Position numbers and translations under genes: made by a program. Below, one piece after another: positions 1 through 6,596 of a DNA stretch of 8,574 nt. This DNA is from Thermocrinis sp. (lineage in GTDB: Bacteria > Aquificota > Aquificia > Aquificales > Aquificaceae): positions 1 to 8,574 of the forward strand of contig JAEMPM010000103.1 in assembly GCA_022759285.1 (NCBI GenBank), written 5' to 3'. The notes beneath the pieces are model-generated. The model saw only the letters and a list, made by a program, of their open reading frames with translations, searched no databases and was not told the origin of the DNA. The stretch's first letter is position 1. Every line of letters starts with the position of its first letter.

Positions 1-18
1 TCAAACTAATAACTTAAC

Positions 19-26
19 AGGAGGTG
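19..26 (+). promoter_or_regulatory. Shine-Dalgarno site of the bd-like oxidase subunit I gene
   Basis: AGGAGGTG lies at 19-26, six bases before the ATG at 33. This is a near-perfect anti-16S match at ideal spacing. It decides the start: the GTG at 24 in the same frame sits inside the site and cannot be the initiation codon. The 18 bases before it (including TAATAA at 7-12) show nothing I can assign and may be the tail of an upstream gene. Confidence 0.85.
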
Positions 27-32
27 TGTAGC

Positions 33-1454
33 ATGGATGTGCTGGGCTTTTACCCTATGTGGTATGTGCCCATGGTGGGTAGTGGTATTGTTATAGCCTT
101 GATAGCCAGCTTTCACGTAATGGCATCCCACACCTCTGTGGGTGCCGCAGTCCTTTTGGCATACTTGGCTACAAAAGCTTACAGGGAAAACCAGCCGCAG
201 ATCTACGACTACATCAAAAAGTATCTTTTAGGACTGCTTGTCTTTTCTTATGTGTCAGGTTCTATAACTGGTCCAGGTATATGGTTTTCCGCAACCGTTG
301 TTAACCCACGGGGTATTTCTGCACTCATCCACAACTTTGTATGGGTGTGGGCTACGGAGTGGGTTTGGTTTGTAGTAGAGGTGACCTTTGTGTATATCCT
401 CTACTATACCTTGGGGAAAATTGATCGGAAAAGCTGGACTAGACTTACATGGATCTTTGCGGTAGCCTCGTGGGCAACCATGGACGTAATAGTGGGAATC
501 CTTTCCTTTATGCTTTCTCCAGGGCACGAAAAATGGTTCACCACAGGTAGCATACTTGACGCCTTCTATAACAAGAACTACTTCCCCCACCTATTGGAAA
601 GAACAGCCTTTATGTTTGCTATAGCCGGTACTGTAGGACTTGCTATAGCAGCGCTTATGAAGAAAGATCTTCCAGAGAAGGTCTACAAAGAGATCGTCAG
701 AACTCTCTCTTACTGGGGTATTGGTGGTGTTGTTTTTGGGCTTATGTTCTTTGTGTGGTATATGGCCACTCTTCCCGAAAGGAGCTATGTAGTACTTGAT
801 AAGGTTATACCCATCTACTTGAAGCTACCTATACTAATAATTATTCCTATTGTGCTTGCTCACTTTGTCTTTGCAGCGGTCAGACCACAGGCTGTAAGGT
901 TCTGGATGGCCTATCCTTTGTATGCCCTTATATTCTTCATGGGTGTCTATCCTGAGGAGAAAGTCAGAGAAGGTATAAGAAAACCTTATGTAGCCGGTGA
1001 GTTTGTGTGGGTTAACCAAATAATCGCTAGAGACGTGCCCGCCAAAGGTATACAATCTCAAGTTCCCATTATAGACCAAAAAGGACTATTGACATTAAAT
1101 CCTTTCGTTCCAGAAGGTCTTAAGAAAATAAATCCTCAGAACGAAATAATGGCTGGAAAGACGATAGCAATCCTCGAGTGCTCTGGTTGCCATAATGTGA
1201 CAGGTTCTGTTGGACTAAGACCCTTCGGACAGAAGTTTGCAGGAATGACAGACCGTAACGTTGTTTATAGCTTCTTGACAAGCTACCTTAGAAACAACCA
1301 CCCGCCTTATATGCCAAAACTTACAGGTACGGATGAAGAGGTAAGAGCTCTCTCTGCTTATATAGCCTACCTGATCTCTAATGGTGGTTCTGTTTCTGCA
1401 AAGATAGAAGTTCCTAATACATCTTCAGAAGCCAAAAAGGAGGTTCAGCCATGA
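33..1454 (+). CDS. Cytochrome bd-like oxidase subunit I with fused C-terminal cytochrome c domain
   Basis: A 473-residue membrane protein of the cytochrome bd (CydA) superfamily, probably an oxygen-reducing or related respiratory subunit taking electrons through its own cytochrome c. Seen: about eight hydrophobic helices in residues 12-305. His28 (with His33) is in helix 1, where CydA has its His19 haem ligand. Glu109 and Glu116 are in helix 3, where CydA has Glu99/Glu107. His186 follows a short loop as in CydA. A REGIRKPY segment (312-319) sits near where CydA has GRQPW, but the classical quinol-site motif is absent. The C-terminal domain (about 368-455) has one haem c site, CSGCH at 383-387, with Met427 in PYMP as likely distal ligand; by topology it should be extracytoplasmic. 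The start is set by the SD at 19-26. The stop overlaps the next ATG (ATGA at 1451-1454), so the two genes form one operon. The superfamily assignment is by remembered motif pattern, not alignment; electron donor and haem types are unknown. Confidence 0.82.
   Translation: MDVLGFYPMWYVPMVGSGIVIALIASFHVMASHTSVGAAVLLAYLATKAYRENQPQIYDYIKKYLLGLLVFSYVSGSITGPGIWFSATVVNPRGISALIHNFVWVWATEWVWFVVEVTFVYILYYTLGKIDRKSWTRLTWIFAVASWATMDVIVGILSFMLSPGHEKWFTTGSILDAFYNKNYFPHLLERTAFMFAIAGTVGLAIAALMKKDLPEKVYKEIVRTLSYWGIGGVVFGLMFFVWYMATLPERSYVVLDKVIPIYLKLPILIIIPIVLAHFVFAAVRPQAVRFWMAYPLYALIFFMGVYPEEKVREGIRKPYVAGEFVWVNQIIARDVPAKGIQSQVPIIDQKGLLTLNPFVPEGLKKINPQNEIMAGKTIAILECSGCHNVTGSVGLRPFGQKFAGMTDRNVVYSFLTSYLRNNHPPYMPKLTGTDEEVRALSAYIAYLISNGGSVSAKIEVPNTSSEAKKEVQP
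1436..1444 (+). promoter_or_regulatory. Shine-Dalgarno site of the second oxidase subunit gene
   Basis: AAAGGAGGT at 1436-1444 is six bases before the ATG at 1451 and lies inside the last codons of the upstream gene. Together with the ATGA overlap it indicates translational coupling and roughly equal production of the two subunits. Confidence 0.8.
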
Positions 1455-2746
1455 AAAACATAAGAAAACTGTTTTTACTGTCCGCCCTTTCCTTTATGCT
1501 AATGGGCGGAAAATGGGCATTTGCTACTGATGTGGGAGCCATGCTAAAGGCTATGGCGGACCCTGCGGGGGCTCCCTTCTTCCCCGTTGTCATGCAGGTG
1601 CTTCAAGTGCTCACATTCACACTCCACATGCTCTTTGTCTACACAGCTATTGGCGGTCTCTTCTTCAGCATATACGGTTTTACAAAAAGCGAAGAAAGGT
1701 GGAAAAGGTTTGCTAAGGCAACCCTTGAACTTGCAAAGGTTTCTGTCTCTTTGGCTGTAGTTTTGGGGGTCGCTCCACTGCTCTTTTATCAGGTGATTTA
1801 TGACCCACTTTGGTACACATCTGCCAACCTGTCTGCCTGGTGGTATGTACTCTTTATTATCCTCCTCATCATAGGTTATTACTTTGTATGGGGAGCTTAC
1901 TTCACAAAGGATAAACCTTCAATGTCCATGCTTCTGTCGATTCTTGGTGTCCTATTCTTGCTCTTTGTAGGGTTTATCATCCACGTAGTGAACTACCAAT
2001 CCCTCTTTCCAGAGAAATGGGTAGAGTGGTACACGGATGGTGGAAGGACTATGAACACAAGTGGATGGAACATATACGCCTTTAATGTGTTCAGATACCT
2101 ATCGTTCTTGGTATTCCCTTCAGTAGCTATAACCGGAGCATTTATCATGCTTTACAACTGGTACTTCAGAAACAGGGAGGATATGGACAAAGATTACCTT
2201 GACTGGGCTGGAAAGGTGGGAGCACGCTTTGCTATGTACGCAAGTATAGGCTGGCTTGTATCTCACATCCTTTACATATTCACCATACCCGCAGACTGGG
2301 GTGCAAAAGAAAGCCTCCTTACATGGCTTTCAGTTTTGGGAATTGTTCTTTATGCAGGCGTACTATTCACCTCCCAAAAGAACCCAGTCAACATGGCAAT
2401 CCCTTCTACCCTAACCGGCTTTATAGCAATATTGCTAATAGCAATATTTAGGGAGTACCTTAGAATTGCTTCAACCGCAAGGTTTGGGTATTCTATATAC
2501 AACTACAAACTGAACCTGGAATTTTTGAGCCCACTGCTCTTTTTCGGAACCCTTCTAGCAGGACTCATTATATACGCCTATGGATGGTGGATGGCTTACC
2601 GAGCAGGAAAAACACCTAAAGGTAAAGTTTATGAAGCTACCGAAACAGAACACAATCTTGGAGACCTCTCTGTTTTCGTAGCCCTTCTGTGGACTATTGT
2701 ATGGATAGGTGTAGGACTCATAGTTATAGCGAGAAACTACGGCTAA
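1451..2746 (+). CDS. bd-like oxidase second subunit, CydA-like but lacking key haem-ligand residues
   Basis: A 431-residue polytopic membrane protein, most likely the partner subunit of the preceding c-fused bd-like protein. Residues 1-25 look like a Sec signal peptide (basic MKNIRK, hydrophobic core, AFA then TDVG), followed by about nine to ten hydrophobic helices. It does not resemble CydB to my eye but mirrors the first subunit: a helix 1 with His59 in TLHMLFVYTAIGG, a second helix ending in a YDPLWY loop, and a REYLR segment (334-338) after a helix, parallel to REGIR in subunit I. The two helix-3 glutamates and the His186 equivalent of subunit I are missing here; His178 and His272 are the other intramembrane histidines. 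It may therefore be a paralogue that has lost the oxygen-reducing site and serves structure or electron entry. The gene overlaps its neighbour by four bases, and transcription ends at the hairpin at 2759. Confidence 0.75.
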   Translation: MKNIRKLFLLSALSFMLMGGKWAFATDVGAMLKAMADPAGAPFFPVVMQVLQVLTFTLHMLFVYTAIGGLFFSIYGFTKSEERWKRFAKATLELAKVSVSLAVVLGVAPLLFYQVIYDPLWYTSANLSAWWYVLFIILLIIGYYFVWGAYFTKDKPSMSMLLSILGVLFLLFVGFIIHVVNYQSLFPEKWVEWYTDGGRTMNTSGWNIYAFNVFRYLSFLVFPSVAITGAFIMLYNWYFRNREDMDKDYLDWAGKVGARFAMYASIGWLVSHILYIFTIPADWGAKESLLTWLSVLGIVLYAGVLFTSQKNPVNMAIPSTLTGFIAILLIAIFREYLRIASTARFGYSIYNYKLNLEFLSPLLFFGTLLAGLIIYAYGWWMAYRAGKTPKGKVYEATETEHNLGDLSVFVALLWTIVWIGVGLIVIARNYG

Positions 2747-2758
2747 GGCTTAAGGCTT

Positions 2759-2800
2759 GCCGGGCTTTTGCCCGGCTTAATTTTTTATAGTTTTTTTTTA
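2759..2800 (+). terminator. Rho-independent terminator of the oxidase operon
   Basis: A perfect 7-bp GC-rich stem (GCCGGGC at 2759-2765, TTTT loop, GCCCGGC at 2770-2776) is followed by two T-tracts (2781-2786 and 2791-2799). It starts 12 bases after the stop codon at 2744-2746. On the opposite strand no T-tract follows the stem, so it should not terminate the convergent lpxK transcript. Confidence 0.9.
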
Positions 2801-2879
2801 CTTTCTCTAAATCCTTTACTTTTTCCACATTAAAAACCTTCACTTCGCTTACAGTTTGCTGGATCAACACAGTTCAGCA

Positions 2880-3803
2880 CTATAACTTCTCAGTGAGTTT
2901 TCCCCTCACAAAGTCCATAATTCCAGGCACTTCCACATCAAAGTCCAGGTAGTATAAGTTTTCCGCGGGTTCCAGCTTGAAAAAGTCCTTTAAAGTGGTG
3001 ATATACAGCTTTCCCTTTTGCAACTTAAAGCCCTCATAGTGATAATGGTCTGGAAAGCTTAACCTTTCTTCTGTTTTTATGCCCAATCTTTCCAAGGTTT
3101 TAAAGAACTGTTCGTTGTCTCCGAGCCCACAGAAAGCTATAAAGCTTTTGTCTTTGAAGTCTAAAAGCTCTCCTTCCCCTGAGACAACCCTCCAGTTTTT
3201 CCTGTAAAGCTTAAAGGTGGGTTTTTCAATATTGAACTCCCATTCCTTTAGGTCCTGATAAGTCAGCACCACTGCATGCGCTCTTTTCAACCCGCTCAAG
3301 GGCTCCCTTAACCTACCAAAGGGCAAGAGCCTGTCTTTTAAGTCTCTCTCCTTTAAAAGGACTATGTCTAAATTCCTTTTTAACCTTCTGTGTTGAAAGC
3401 CGTCATCAAGGATAATCAACTGAGCCTTTAGTTCCTCCACCGCTAACTTTGCACCAAGGCATCTATCTTCGCTCACTACTACGCTGACGTTTTTTAAAAG
3501 CCTTGCTAACATGTAAGCTTCGTCCCCTACCTCCTTCCAACTTGTTCTAACTTCTCCCCTATAGCTAACAACCACCGGACCCCTTGTGCTTCTTTTGTAG
3601 CCCCTCAAAAGCACTGCAGTATGGTAGTCTTCTGCTAAGTTATGAGCCAAAAACCTTACCAAGCTGGTCTTTCCACTGCCACCCACCGATAAGTTTCCCA
3701 CGCACAGAATGGGCACCCTAAAAGAACAAGTTTTGAGAAAGCCCCTATCATAAAGCCAGTTCCGTAGGCTAACCGCGTAGAAGTATGGGTTTAGCCAATT
3801 CAT
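2880..3803 (-). CDS. lpxK: Tetraacyldisaccharide 4'-kinase (lipid A biosynthesis)
   Basis: LpxK phosphorylates the 4' position of the tetraacyldisaccharide 1-phosphate to give lipid IVA, at the cytoplasmic face of the inner membrane. The 307-residue protein has every family landmark: N-terminal membrane-associating region with N-P-Y and R-N-W-L-Y (5-18); P-loop GNLSVGGSGKTS (36-47); VGDE (92-95), whose Asp94 should pair with a later His as the catalytic dyad known from the Aquifex enzyme; ILDDGFQHRRL (131-141) with the Mg-binding Asp133/134; LLPFGRLREPLSGLKRA (159-175); FPDHYHY (250-256) with His253; and TTLKD (269-273). The length is slightly below the usual 310-330. The ATG overlaps the stop of the upstream membrane protein as ATGA (3800-3803), so translation is probably coupled; no strong SD is visible. 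It implies a lipid A outer membrane. Very secure. Confidence 0.97.
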   Translation of the reverse strand: MNWLNPYFYAVSLRNWLYDRGFLKTCSFRVPILCVGNLSVGGSGKTSLVRFLAHNLAEDYHTAVLLRGYKRSTRGPVVVSYRGEVRTSWKEVGDEAYMLARLLKNVSVVVSEDRCLGAKLAVEELKAQLIILDDGFQHRRLKRNLDIVLLKERDLKDRLLPFGRLREPLSGLKRAHAVVLTYQDLKEWEFNIEKPTFKLYRKNWRVVSGEGELLDFKDKSFIAFCGLGDNEQFFKTLERLGIKTEERLSFPDHYHYEGFKLQKGKLYITTLKDFFKLEPAENLYYLDFDVEVPGIMDFVRGKLTEKL

Positions 3804-4762
3804 TTAAGCACAGCCCTTGCGTCTTTGAAAAGCAAAGAAAAGAAAAGAACTCCACCAATGATGGCGCTCAGGTATTGGGTAATAAACCTCCAAAGAATAA
3901 CAAAGCTACCCAACATGTAAGCTGGGAGGAAACCAGAGAAGACTTCCAAGCCTCCTACCTCACCAACACCACTTCCTCCGGGTGTGGGGCTCAAAAAGAT
4001 GGCATAGAGTAAAGCTATCTGCGAAAAAATAGCCTTCGAAAAACTCACAGAAGGTTCAAAGGCAGAGAGCAGAAAGGCTCCCGATAGCAAAAAGCATACA
4101 TACAAAAGCATACTGCTGAGGATAGCCAAGAAAATATGCTTCTTTTTGTCCCTCAAAAATAGTTTGCTTACGATGATGAACCTTTTCAGAGTGTATTTGA
4201 TCTTCAGCATCAGGCTTTGGTTTTGATCCTTGGACCTATCAAAAAGGTGTTTGAAGATCCTGTAAACCAAAAGGCTCAGCAATCCTAAAACTACCAATAT
4301 GACAAAAAGTTTTACAGCCTCTTGCGTGTGTTTGTAAAAGTAATAGACTAGAAGAGGAGACAAAAACACAAAAAAGACCATTCCCGTTAGAGTTTTCATA
4401 ACTACCACGCTCATGACTTTGTGCAACCTCCCTCCCTTTCTGGAAAGGGTGTACAAAGACATCATTTCTCCTCCCACGTGGGCGGGTGTAATGGTGGCTC
4501 CAAAGGTGTTTATAAAAGATATCAAGTAGCCATAAAAAAAGGAATACCTGAGGTTCATGGCTCGGGCAAGGATAAAAAGTCTGATGTTGTCAAAAGTGTG
4601 GTAAAAAAACATGCTTAGAATAGAAAGGAACAAATACCTTTTATCGAGCAAGAGGAGAAGTTCAAAGATCTCTTTGGTCATAGTCCTTTTTAGCACATAA
4701 AGAAAGGAGCCAGTAAGCACAAGAACAGTGAGGGCAATTCCATACAATAAAGGTCTTAGCAT
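3800..4762 (-). CDS. Flippase-like integral membrane protein (PF03706, LPG-synthase TM / UPF0104 type)
   Basis: A 320-residue protein with about eight hydrophobic helices and the two signatures of this family: FGATITPAHVGGE (87-99) and SPTPGGSGVGEVG (258-270), followed by WRFITQYLS (291-299) near the C-terminus. The family shares the transmembrane part of MprF (lysylphosphatidylglycerol synthase/flippase). Members are often annotated as flippase-like or as glycosyltransferase partners, and most have no proven substrate. There is no aminoacyl-transfer domain here. Its ATGA overlap with lpxK suggests a job in envelope lipid handling (inference). The first in-frame ATG is at 4762, and a stop codon lies only four codons upstream, so the N-terminus is well bounded, yet no Shine-Dalgarno sequence precedes it. 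The mRNA may be leaderless. Confidence 0.85.
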   Translation of the reverse strand: MLRPLLYGIALTVLVLTGSFLYVLKRTMTKEIFELLLLLDKRYLFLSILSMFFYHTFDNIRLFILARAMNLRYSFFYGYLISFINTFGATITPAHVGGEMMSLYTLSRKGGRLHKVMSVVVMKTLTGMVFFVFLSPLLVYYFYKHTQEAVKLFVILVVLGLLSLLVYRIFKHLFDRSKDQNQSLMLKIKYTLKRFIIVSKLFLRDKKKHIFLAILSSMLLYVCFLLSGAFLLSAFEPSVSFSKAIFSQIALLYAIFLSPTPGGSGVGEVGGLEVFSGFLPAYMLGSFVILWRFITQYLSAIIGGVLFFSLLFKDARAVLK

Positions 4763-4765
4763 CTG

Positions 4766-4771
4766 TATAAT
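4766..4771 (+). promoter_or_regulatory. Putative -10 element for thyX, in a 20-bp divergent gap
   Basis: A perfect TATAAT, preceded directly by TG, lies 11 bases before the thyX ATG. The predicted transcript would start about 4-6 bases before the ATG, leaving no room for a ribosome-binding site. No good -35 hexamer is seen at 17-bp spacing (TACAAT at 4743-4748). Read on the other strand, the same bases give TATTAT (4772 to 4767), facing the PF03706 gene, so the element may work both ways. Confidence 0.5.
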
Positions 4772-4782
4772 AGTTTAAGCCC

Positions 4783-5712
4783 ATGGCTGTGTTTTTGCTT
4801 GGTTCAGACCAAAGGGTCGTACGTTGTGCTCGTGTGTCCTTTGCAAAGGATGAGCAAGTTGATCAAGAGCGAGACATAAAGCTTATAAAGTTTCTCTTTG
4901 AAAACAGGCATGCATCACCCTTCGAGCATGTGGTAGTAGCCTTTGAAAGCGACGAAGAGTTTTGGCTCTCCCTTTTGAGAAAGGTTAAAAACCCTACCTT
5001 TCAAGCCTATTGGGATGGCAAGTTTTTGTGGCTGAATCTCAGGAATATCATAAATGCTTGGGAACACATACCAGAGGAAGTTCTAAGTGTTATAGAAGAA
5101 AAACTACCTGCGGTCTATTCGGTGGTAGTCGGAAAAGAGCCAAAAGGTTATTCAACGGATAGTGCATATGTAAAGAAGCTTGTGGAAACATCTTCGGGCT
5201 TTGTGGGTTTAGTGGATAAGTTAGAGCTGGACAGTCCGATGGATTACTACACCTTTGTGGTGGAGTGTCCTCTGTTCGTTGCACGCCAATGGCACAGGCA
5301 CCGATTTGGCTCATACAACGAAGTAAGTAGAAGGTATGTATCCTACGAGCCCGATTTTTACATTCCGGAGTATTTAAGGAAGCAGTCAAAGAGCAACAAA
5401 CAGGCGAGCGAGGATACACCCGTGGAAGAACCTTGGAACTCCCTGTTTCTTAAAAAGATCAAGTGGTATGTAGAGGACCTAAAGACTCTTTATGCCAACA
5501 TGGTGGAGAAGGGAACTGCCAAGGAACTGGCAAGAGGCATCCTTCCGCAGTTTATGAAAACGCGCTTTTACTGGACGGTGCCAAGGATCTCTTTGGATAA
5601 CTTTATAACCCTGAGGACTCACCCGCACGCCCAAAAGGAGATAAGGGAGCTTGCCTTAGCAATAAAAGATATGGTAGGATATAAAGGATGGGACAGGACT
5701 ATGCGACTTTAA
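4783..5712 (+). CDS. thyX: Flavin-dependent thymidylate synthase ThyX, with a large internal insertion
   Basis: ThyX makes dTMP from dUMP using methylenetetrahydrofolate and NADPH with FAD, in the cytoplasm. The diagnostic motif is intact: RHRFGSYNEVSRRY at 172-185, matching RHRxxSxNExSxRY, preceded by PLFVARQW (163-170). The C-terminal nucleotide-binding stretch SLDNFITLRTHPHAQKEIR (270-288) is also typical. The protein has 309 residues, against about 220 for the Thermotoga enzyme. In Thermotoga, TPFEHIVFTF runs directly into HVKAPIFVARQW. Here the same segments, SPFEHVVVAF (45-54) and TFVVECPLFVARQW (157-170), are separated by about 100 residues rich in aromatics and charges. The ATG at 4783 has no SD; the short leader after TATAAT suggests near-leaderless initiation. 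The 3' end overlaps thrB by 25 bases, implying one transcript. Function is secure; the role of the insertion is unknown. Confidence 0.95.
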   Translation: MAVFLLGSDQRVVRCARVSFAKDEQVDQERDIKLIKFLFENRHASPFEHVVVAFESDEEFWLSLLRKVKNPTFQAYWDGKFLWLNLRNIINAWEHIPEEVLSVIEEKLPAVYSVVVGKEPKGYSTDSAYVKKLVETSSGFVGLVDKLELDSPMDYYTFVVECPLFVARQWHRHRFGSYNEVSRRYVSYEPDFYIPEYLRKQSKSNKQASEDTPVEEPWNSLFLKKIKWYVEDLKTLYANMVEKGTAKELARGILPQFMKTRFYWTVPRISLDNFITLRTHPHAQKEIRELALAIKDMVGYKGWDRTMRL

Positions 5713-6596
5713 GAGTTCCCGCAAGCACCAGCAATCTAGGTGCAGGCTTTGACACCTTTGGGCTTGCTCTGAACCTATACAACTACTTTACCGCACAGCC
5801 TTGGGATAGATGGGAATTCGAAATAGATGGGGAAGGACAGGGACTTCCAAAGAACGAAGAAAACCTCTTTGCCAGAGTATATCTGAAAGCCTGCGAGCTC
5901 TTTTCCCAAAAGCCCATTCCTTTGAAGGTTAAGATGAAAAACAGCATTCCCACCGCAAGGGGGCTTGGCTCCTCTGCCACCGCCATCGTATCTGCCATAA
6001 AGCTCTGGGAACACTTCTATCAAAGGACTTTAAGCTTGGAAGAAAGGCTGAGGATAGCCTTTGAGTTTGAACCACATCCGGATAACCTATTGCCAGCCTT
6101 TCTTGGAGGCTTTTTAGTGTGTGCAGTAGGCGAAAGGGTGCATTATCAGAAGTTGGACTTTCCGGAGGAACTAAAGGTGGTGGTTTGCATTCCAGATTTT
6201 GAGCTTTCCACAAAGAAGGCACGGGAGGTACTAAGGCAAGAAGTTTCTTTGAAAGACGCAGTCTATAACATACAAAGGGCGAGCCTTTTGGTGGCAAGTC
6301 TTTGCAAAAGGGACTATCAAGCCCTAAGGGAGGCAGTAAAGGACAGGCTTCATCAACCCTACAGGAAGTCCCTAATTCCAAACTTTGAGAGAGTTTTAGA
6401 AAACGCATACTCTGAAGGTGCCCTTGCGGTCTTTCTAAGTGGAGCTGGTCCTACCATAGCCAGTCTTTGTCTTGAGAAGGAAGACAAGATAGGAAGTGCC
6501 ATGGTTTATGCCTTTCAAGAGGTGGGCATATCCGCAAAGTATTTATCCTTGAAGGTGGATAAAGAGGGAGCTATTTTTACCACAGCTCCAGCTTAA
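5688..6596 (+). CDS. thrB: Homoserine kinase
   Basis: ThrB phosphorylates homoserine with ATP, the step before threonine synthase. This 302-residue GHMP-family kinase shows all three family motifs: RVPASTSNLGAGFD near the N-terminus (9-22); the ATP-binding IPTARGLGSSA (87-97); and LSGAGPTIAS (250-259). EPHPDNLLPAFLGG (128-141) and DRLHQPYRKSLIP (219-231) are specific to homoserine kinase and separate it from mevalonate or galactokinase relatives. The ATG at 5688 lies inside thyX, 25 bases before that gene ends. An AGGA at 5676-5679 gives a modest ribosome-binding site, and the first conserved residues start soon after, so the start is well placed. Pairing with thyX is probably convenience of transcription; no other threonine gene is in view. 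The 3' end overlaps the convergent priA-like gene by 20 bases, with no terminator visible between them. Confidence 0.95.
   Translation: MGQDYATLRVPASTSNLGAGFDTFGLALNLYNYFTAQPWDRWEFEIDGEGQGLPKNEENLFARVYLKACELFSQKPIPLKVKMKNSIPTARGLGSSATAIVSAIKLWEHFYQRTLSLEERLRIAFEFEPHPDNLLPAFLGGFLVCAVGERVHYQKLDFPEELKVVVCIPDFELSTKKAREVLRQEVSLKDAVYNIQRASLLVASLCKRDYQALREAVKDRLHQPYRKSLIPNFERVLENAYSEGALAVFLSGAGPTIASLCLEKEDKIGSAMVYAFQEVGISAKYLSLKVDKEGAIFTTAPA

Noticed and set aside
24..32. Upstream GTG start for the oxidase subunit I gene.
   Set aside because: The GTG lies within the AGGAGGTG ribosome-binding site; the ATG at 33 has ideal spacing.
2724..2870. A 48-codon open frame on the - strand just after lpxK (GTG at 2870), Lys/Val/Glu-rich, in the same frame as lpxK after its stop.
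   Set aside because: There is no ribosome-binding site and only a GTG start. The lysine run comes from the T-tracts of the + strand terminator, and the frame continues through the hairpin into the end of the oxidase gene. It could be a decayed lpxK-adjacent fragment, but nothing supports a real gene.
2747..2879. Possible small RNA or terminator for lpxK in the convergent gap.
   Set aside because: Apart from the + strand terminator I find no stable hairpin with a T-tract on the - strand; the short AACTGT direct repeat is likely chance.
5929..6408. A 159-codon open frame on the - strand inside thrB.
   Set aside because: It is a shadow of thrB: rich in Pro, Leu, Ser and Cys, with no recognisable domain, fully covered by a secure gene on the other strand.
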